A DNA stretch of 64,000 bases from Bradyrhizobium sp. KBS0727 (GTDB lineage Bacteria; Pseudomonadota; Alphaproteobacteria; Rhizobiales; Xanthobacteraceae): NCBI RefSeq assembly GCF_005937885.2, contig NZ_CP042176.1:5761501-5825500 (forward strand), in the 5' to 3' direction. The notes beneath the pieces were generated by a model, which saw nothing but the letters and a program-made list of their open reading frames with translations, did no database searches and was not told where the DNA came from. The position numbers and the translations under genes were made by a program. Positions 61,381-64,000 of the stretch are shown in pieces. Positions within the stretch are counted from its first letter, which is position 1. Each line of letters begins with the position of its first letter.

Positions 61381-63669
61381 TCAATCTCCGATCGGGTTTC
61401 CGGCCTTGAGGCGGATTCCCCTCAACACGCTTTCCGCGCTCAGCGGCAGGTCGGTCAGGCGAATGCCGACCGCATCGTGAATCGCGTTGGCGATCGCTGG
61501 CGAAACGCCGAATGTCGCACTTTCTCCGACGCCCTTGGCGCCGAACGGCCCACCGCTCTGGTTGGCCGCGACGATGTGGTTTTCGATATCGGATGGAATG
61601 TCGTGAATGCCGGGTATCTTATAGTCGGCGAAAGATGCATTCGTGACCTGGCCCGCGTCGAACTCCATGTTCTCAAACATGGTGAAACCAAGCTGCATGA
61701 TTGCCGCGCCGGACAATTGCGTTTCCACGATCCGGGGATTGAGCGGCCGGCCCATGTCTGCGGCATTGATGAGCTTCGTCAGTCTAACATGTCCGGTCTC
61801 GGTATCGACCTCGATCTCGACGCCGGTGCCACCCACCATCCAGAATGGCGTGATGTTGTCGGACATTCCCGTCGCGGGGTCGGGCGATTGGTAGGTCGGA
61901 ATATAGCTGCCGACGCCCATCACGTTGCCGGCCTGCATCCCGTACTTCTTCTTGAATATCTCTCGGGTCTCTAGATTTGCGCCTTCCGGCACCCCGACGC
62001 TCCGCGCCAGTGCTTCCAGCTTCTGCTTTGCATCCTCGGCCGCCAGCTTGACCGCGTTGCCCATATGGTAAGTCGAGCGCGAACCGAGCGTCGCCATATC
62101 GTAGGGCGTCACATCGGTGTCCGGATGGATCACCCTAATGGTCTCAGCCTGTACCCGCAGCACCTCGGCAACGATTTGGGCCATCGCCGTGTCGGACCCC
62201 TGTCCCATATCCACGGTGCTCATATGAAGCGCACAACTGCCGTCAGCATAGATATTGACGAAAGCGACCGACGTCGTCGGTGAGATCGAGGCCTTGAATC
62301 CAATCCCCACCCCACGGCCACGGCGCACTGTTCCGTTGCCGCGGTCGAACGGCGCCGACCAGTTCATCCGTTCGGCGACTTTCTCCAAAACCAGGTCGAT
62401 AGCGGCGTCCTTCATTATGGTGCCGGTCGCCTGGGGGAGTCCTTCGCGCAAGATGTTCTTGCGGCGGAATTCCACCGGGTCGATGTTCAACGCGCGCGCG
62501 ATCAGATCGGTATGGCTTTCATAAGCCCAGACGAGCTGCGGGATGCCGAAGCCACGCAAAGCGCCAGCCGGCGGACGATTCGTATAGAGCGCGTAGGAAT
62601 CGATCGCGACGTTCTCGATGTCGTAGGGACCAGGAGCGGTGAAGCCCGATTTCTGGGTGACCCGTGGCCCAATATCGGCATAGGCACCTCCGTTCCAGTA
62701 GACGGTGCACCGACGACCTGTCACCTGCCCGGCTCCGTCGACAGCACTTTTGATCTTGAGGGTCGTCGCATGTTTGGTGATGGTGTAGAATTGCTCTTCC
62801 ATCGTCAGCGACAGCTTGACCGGCCGCTTCGCGAGAAGTGCAAGCGCAGTAACCAACGCCTCTAGCTTGATATAGAGCTTGGCGCCGAAGCCGCCGCCGA
62901 GATGCGGCACCTTGACCTGCACCTTGTTCTCAGGCCATCCGAGCAGTCGAGCGATCTCGATACGAACAAACGAAGGACTCTGCGAAGCAGTATGGATGGT
63001 CAGGCCGTGCGGCGTCGGTTCTGCCAGCGAGACCATCGGCTCGAGCGGCGTATGCATGACCGGCTGGGTACGGAATTCATGCTCGAACACATGCGCCGCG
63101 TCTGCAAATGCCTTCTCCACGTCACCACGCTTGAGGTGAAAATCGAGTGCGATGTTCGTGTTTTTCTTGCCGTGCAGATGCTTGAGGTCCGGAAACGTAC
63201 CTGCCGGCTTTAACACGTCGTGAACAATAGCCTTCGTATCCATCGCTTCGACTTCATCGAAGACCGCAGGGAATTCCTCGTATTCAACTTCGACAAGTTG
63301 CGCCGCCCGCTCCGCGACATGCGGGTCCAGCGCAAGCGCGACAGCAACTGGTTCACCGACATACCGTACCTTCCCAAGCGCCAAAATCGGTTGATCGTGG
63401 AACGCGGGACCGTAATACGGCTCCGGTATGATCCTTTGAATGTCCTCGCCGGTATATACCGCAAACACACCGTCGACTTGTCGCGCGGCACTCACGTCGA
63501 TACTGACGATGCGGCCATGCGCCATGGAGCTCCGCGCAACCTTTGCAACCAGCATGCCCGGTACGCGCATGTTGTGAACGTAGTCTGCGCGTCCGGTGAC
63601 TTTTTGACGGGCTTCGAGCCGCGGGAGTGAGCGTCCCACCTGCCCTGCTGGCATCGGCTTATGGATCAC
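61381..63669 (-). CDS. molybdopterin-binding large subunit of a xanthine-dehydrogenase-family hydroxylase
   Basis: About 762 residues from GTG 63669, which overlaps the TGA of the FAD-subunit gene. Family landmarks: KVTGRADYVHNMRVPGMLVAKVARS, GGGFGAKLYIKLEALVTALA, NRPPAGALRGFGIPQLVWAYE, MGQGSDTAMAQIVAEVL and the catalytic-Glu segment GAKGVGESATFGVSPAI. The RGFG loop indicates a hydroxylase of N-heterocycles, aldehydes or aromatic compounds and not carbon monoxide dehydrogenase, whose active loop carries a special cysteine. Substrate unknown. Confidence 0.92.
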   Translation of the reverse strand: MIHKPMPAGQVGRSLPRLEARQKVTGRADYVHNMRVPGMLVAKVARSSMAHGRIVSIDVSAARQVDGVFAVYTGEDIQRIIPEPYYGPAFHDQPILALGKVRYVGEPVAVALALDPHVAERAAQLVEVEYEEFPAVFDEVEAMDTKAIVHDVLKPAGTFPDLKHLHGKKNTNIALDFHLKRGDVEKAFADAAHVFEHEFRTQPVMHTPLEPMVSLAEPTPHGLTIHTASQSPSFVRIEIARLLGWPENKVQVKVPHLGGGFGAKLYIKLEALVTALALLAKRPVKLSLTMEEQFYTITKHATTLKIKSAVDGAGQVTGRRCTVYWNGGAYADIGPRVTQKSGFTAPGPYDIENVAIDSYALYTNRPPAGALRGFGIPQLVWAYESHTDLIARALNIDPVEFRRKNILREGLPQATGTIMKDAAIDLVLEKVAERMNWSAPFDRGNGTVRRGRGVGIGFKASISPTTSVAFVNIYADGSCALHMSTVDMGQGSDTAMAQIVAEVLRVQAETIRVIHPDTDVTPYDMATLGSRSTYHMGNAVKLAAEDAKQKLEALARSVGVPEGANLETREIFKKKYGMQAGNVMGVGSYIPTYQSPDPATGMSDNITPFWMVGGTGVEIEVDTETGHVRLTKLINAADMGRPLNPRIVETQLSGAAIMQLGFTMFENMEFDAGQVTNASFADYKIPGIHDIPSDIENHIVAANQSGGPFGAKGVGESATFGVSPAIANAIHDAVGIRLTDLPLSAESVLRGIRLKAGNPIGD

Positions 63670-64000
63670 TGGGCTACTCCCGCTGCGACCTGCTGCAAAG
63701 CACGTCGCACATACACCCGCACCAATTCCGATTTGTAAGCGGCCGAACCGCGGGAATCCCCGATCACTTGGGCTTCGGTCAAGGCGGACTCTGCTGCACG
63801 CTCGAATGTGGCCTGGTTGACCCGTTGACCGCGCAAGACCTTCTCGGTCGAAGCGAGGCGCGTCAATTTTTCCGTCGCTGCACTGATCATGAGCCTGACG
63901 TCGCCGATGATCTCGCCCTCGATGCGAAGTGAGCAGGCGATACCGAGCGCAGGCCAATCGTCGACCGACCGAGTCGTGCATTTGATATACGCTGATGACC
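63666..64000 (-). CDS. FAD-binding middle subunit of the molybdenum hydroxylase (5' part outside window)
   Basis: The frame is open to the window edge. Visible C-terminal 110 residues start SSAYIKCTTRSVDDWPALGIACSL, a pattern of the CoxM/XdhB FAD subunit C-terminal domain, and end ALQQVAAGVAQ. It is the first of the operon's three visible genes and would pass electrons to NAD or another carrier. Confidence 0.85.
   Translation of the reverse strand, partial: SSAYIKCTTRSVDDWPALGIACSLRIEGEIIGDVRLMISAATEKLTRLASTEKVLRGQRVNQATFERAAESALTEAQVIGDSRGSAAYKSELVRVYVRRALQQVAAGVAQ

Noticed and set aside
61381..63669. Carbon monoxide dehydrogenase (coxMSL)
   Set aside because: The large subunit has the RGFG loop and not the cysteine-bearing active-site loop of form I CO dehydrogenase.

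Overview
The window is GC-rich alphaproteobacterial DNA, most likely from the Bradyrhizobium/Rhodopseudomonas group. That placement is my inference from the Bug/TctC and TAXI solute-binding proteins, the rhizobial-type trb conjugation cluster, the porin and the LuxI/LuxR pair. It reads as a chromosomal stretch interrupted by a large integrative/conjugative island beside a CAU-anticodon tRNA gene.

Layout. 1-3020: host transport genes (a 5'-truncated ABC solute-binding protein, a TAXI protein, a Bug/TctC protein) and a dense block of palindromes. 3021-3096: tRNA(CAU), the likely integration site. 3321-19453: a dense defence-like cargo region. It holds a Dcd-like/MazG fusion with an Old Yellow Enzyme homologue; a trypsin-like protease; Vsr with a cytosine methyltransferase; a plus-strand operon of thymidine-phosphorylase-like protein, zinc-ribbon/kinase/P-loop ATPase fusion and HNH endonuclease; and a minus-strand, translationally coupled operon of a double-GHKL histidine kinase, a receiver-domain protein and a second cytosine methyltransferase. 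19742-20482: a small Xre regulator with a perfect 16-bp operator and a divergent gene of unknown function. 20479-32598: a compact minus-strand mating-pair cluster, transcribed traG-copG-trbB-C-D-E-J-L-F-G-I-DUF2274. 33032-36411: a nucleotidyltransferase behind two large palindromes, and the VirD2-type relaxase. 36618-39550: a complete IS66-family element with an 8-bp target duplication. 40097-47032: the island maintenance block (TraF peptidase, HTH protein, DUF2285, DUF932, DUF736, ParB-like), including a repeated leader sequence and a decayed inverted DUF736 copy. 47542-49734: quorum sensing (luxR, lux box, luxI, degenerate isochorismatase-like gene).

50178-64000: regulatory and catabolic genes (PAS-GGDEF, IclR, porin, EamA exporter, multicopper oxidase, dihaem cytochrome c, Tat-exported amidohydrolase, and a three-subunit molybdenum hydroxylase running off the end). 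They suggest uptake and oxidation of an aromatic or N-heterocyclic compound; the substrate is not readable from sequence. A diverged repeat flanks this block at 49801-50153 and 60484-60975.

How it works together. The trb/traG/relaxase genes would move the island, probably under quorum-sensing control through luxR-luxI. The defence block is the cargo. Its two facing operons, one with histidine kinase, receiver and methyltransferase and the other with phosphorylase-like, kinase-ATPase and HNH proteins, do not match any named system I can assign and are the best candidates for something undescribed. I saw no integrase, attR or island replication-initiator gene inside the window, so the island boundaries stay open.
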